In this document: one piece after another, positions 62,955-64,000 of the stretch
Numbering within the stretch: position 1 is the stretch's first letter
How the letters are laid out: every line of letters starts with the position of its first letter
NCBI RefSeq assembly: GCF_017948245.1
Contig: NZ_CP072867.1
Location: 248,001 to 312,000, forward strand
DNA length: 64,000 nt
Direction of reading: 5' to 3'
Source: Rhizobium sp. NLR16a
GTDB lineage: Bacteria; Pseudomonadota; Alphaproteobacteria; Rhizobiales; Rhizobiaceae
Notes under the pieces: model-generated
What the model saw: the letters and a program-made list of their open reading frames with translations, nothing else
The model's database searches: none
Told to the model about the DNA's origin: nothing
Program-made: the position numbers and the translations under genes

Positions 62955-63833
62955 TCAGGACCAGACGGAACCTTGAAAGGCACCCATCGGGAGCTTGAGG
63001 TAGCGAAGGCCGTTTCCTTCGGGTTCCGGTAGCCGGCCGCCGTTGATGTTGACTTGCAGCGCGTGAAGTATGAGCTTCGGCATTGGCAGCGTCCGATCAC
63101 GCGCCTCCCGAAGGTTGACGAACGCATCGGCGCAAGCACATCGCGCAACATGGATGTTTTCCGCCCTCTGACGTTCTACTGTGCTTTCCCAGAGTGGTTG
63201 CCGGCCGCCGGGCTGATAGTCATGTCCCACAAAGAGGCGCGTATCGCCGGGTAATGTCAGGATGTTCTGAATGCTCAACCAGAGTGACCTGGCGCTACCG
63301 CCTGGAAAATCCGCGCGGGCAGTGCCGCTGTCCGGCATGAAGACAGTGTCATGAACGAACACGGCGTCGCCCGCTGTGTAGGTGATCGAGGCAAGGGTGT
63401 GGCCGGGCGAATACATGACGCCGACCTCGATGTTCCCAACAGAGAAGGTGTCTCCATCGAAGAAGAGCCGATCCCACTGGCTGCCGTCGACGGGAAGATC
63501 AGGCCGGTTGTAGATCTTCGACCAGATTTTCTGAACATCCGTGATGCGGCTCCCGATCGCCGTTGGCGCGCCGGTCACCTCCTTCAGATAGGCGGCGGCC
63601 GAAATGTGATCGGCATGCGGATGCGTGTCGAGGATCCAGTGCAGGCGCAGGTCCTGGTCCCGAATGTGACCCAACAGCATCTCGGCGTTGTGGGTCGTCG
63701 TCGATCCTGACTTCTCATCGAAGTCGAGAACCGGGTCGATGATCGCACAGGCCCTGGTTTGCGGATCGCTGACCACGTATTGAATCGAGAAGGTACGCGG
63801 GTCGAAGAAGGCGGCGACATCAGGTCTACGCAC
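62955..63833 (-). CDS. Persulfide-dioxygenase-like metallo-beta-lactamase protein (Blh type)
   Basis: 292 residues. GTG start at 63833 with AGGAGG 6 bases upstream; the longer reading to 63959 overlaps the upstream gene. Metal motif THPHADH, plus GHTLASIT, HDTVFMPDSGTARADFPGG and a C-terminal GHDYQPGG, as in ETHE1/Blh enzymes. Oxidises glutathione or other persulfides to sulfite, fitting the TSUP exporter. The usual BigR repressor is not in the window. Confidence 0.88.
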   Translation of the reverse strand: MRRPDVAAFFDPRTFSIQYVVSDPQTRACAIIDPVLDFDEKSGSTTTHNAEMLLGHIRDQDLRLHWILDTHPHADHISAAAYLKEVTGAPTAIGSRITDVQKIWSKIYNRPDLPVDGSQWDRLFFDGDTFSVGNIEVGVMYSPGHTLASITYTAGDAVFVHDTVFMPDSGTARADFPGGSARSLWLSIQNILTLPGDTRLFVGHDYQPGGRQPLWESTVERQRAENIHVARCACADAFVNLREARDRTLPMPKLILHALQVNINGGRLPEPEGNGLRYLKLPMGAFQGSVWS

Positions 63834-64000
63834 AGGCCGCCTCCTGTCGACCGGACGCGACCGGTGAGAAAATCGCGCGCGCCGGATCGAAGGTGTATTG
63901 CCCGACATAGGCCGATGCATCCCGCGCGAGTTGCGCGACCGAATCCAGGATGAAGGCAACCGTTTCGTCCGATGCCAGGACGCTCAAGTTGAGCCGCGTG
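63826..64000 (-). CDS. C-terminus of a PLP-dependent enzyme, truncated by window edge
   Basis: The last 57 residues, RLNLSVLASDETVAFILDSV then AQLARDASAYVGQYTFDPAR, end at 63826. The RLN..VLA..ETV.FILD pattern is like the C-terminal domain of PLP-dependent decarboxylases/aminotransferases. Overlaps the next start by 8 bases. Too short to name. Confidence 0.5.
   Translation of the reverse strand, partial: TRLNLSVLASDETVAFILDSVAQLARDASAYVGQYTFDPARAIFSPVASGRQEAACA

Overview
The window looks like a chromosomal or chromid segment of a fast-growing rhizobium (Rhizobium leguminosarum/etli type). The evidence is high GC with strong third-position bias, a pcaIJF cluster under an IclR regulator, a Tad pilus locus, many ABC sugar importers, an EcfG-type general stress promoter before glgX, and a nickel/cobalt efflux cluster. 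I assigned the organism from gene content only.

Layout. (1) 1-11.2 kb: a Tad/Flp pilus cluster on the minus strand (pilin, CpaA peptidase, three TadE/G-like proteins, an unknown secreted protein, CpaB, an FHA-CpaF ATPase, TadB, TadC), followed on the plus strand by a 43-residue membrane peptide coupled to a second CpaF. (2) 11.2-14.4 kb: a methyltransferase, a DUF1127 protein, an AraC regulator and a PAS-GGDEF diguanylate cyclase. (3) 14.5-22.6 kb: an Amadori-compound (fructosyl-amino acid) operon with a LacI regulator, FrlB-like deglycase, ABC importer, a deleted frlC remnant, FrlD-like kinase and an FAD oxidoreductase. It is bracketed by a second, 5'-damaged copy of the GGDEF gene (22.65-23.41 kb). 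(4) 23.5-30.6 kb: a more AT-rich defence-type island. It holds an HNH nuclease, an ATP-grasp (PEP-synthase-like) protein, a DUF7002 protein, a kinase fused to an adenylosuccinate-synthetase/PurZ-like enzyme, an HD nucleotide phosphohydrolase and a Kiwa (KwaA-KwaB) pair. (5) 30.6-39.2 kb: an oligosaccharide ABC importer, a GH51 arabinofuranosidase and a winged-helix regulator. (6) 39.2-42.4 kb: a gene graveyard with one frameshifted and one intact VapBC pair, a HEAT fragment, and broken cytochrome c peroxidase and phosphatase genes. (7) 42.4-46 kb: pcaR and pcaIJF. (8) 46-50.2 kb: a transglutaminase-like protein, GNAT, MFS and SDR. (9) 50.3-58.3 kb: a stress block with glgX, topoisomerase IB, a GST, small basic proteins and a hybrid histidine kinase. 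(10) 58.4-62 kb: a Ni/Co efflux cluster. (11) 62-64 kb: a sulfur block (TSUP exporter, persulfide-dioxygenase-like hydrolase, C-terminus of a PLP enzyme).

The most interesting part is the divergent pair at 26.6-28.9 kb. One enzyme joins an N-terminal nucleotide-kinase-like P-loop domain to an adenylosuccinate synthetase whose catalytic P-loop carries Ser in place of the usual Asp and which lacks the Lys of the GTP-binding KxD. Next to it is an HD phosphohydrolase. These are the enzyme classes phages use to make 2-aminoadenine (Z) DNA (PurZ, dNMP kinase, DatZ), here in a bacterial island beside Kiwa and coupled to a DUF7002 protein. I propose it as a candidate nucleotide-remodelling system. 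Its chemistry cannot be settled from sequence alone.
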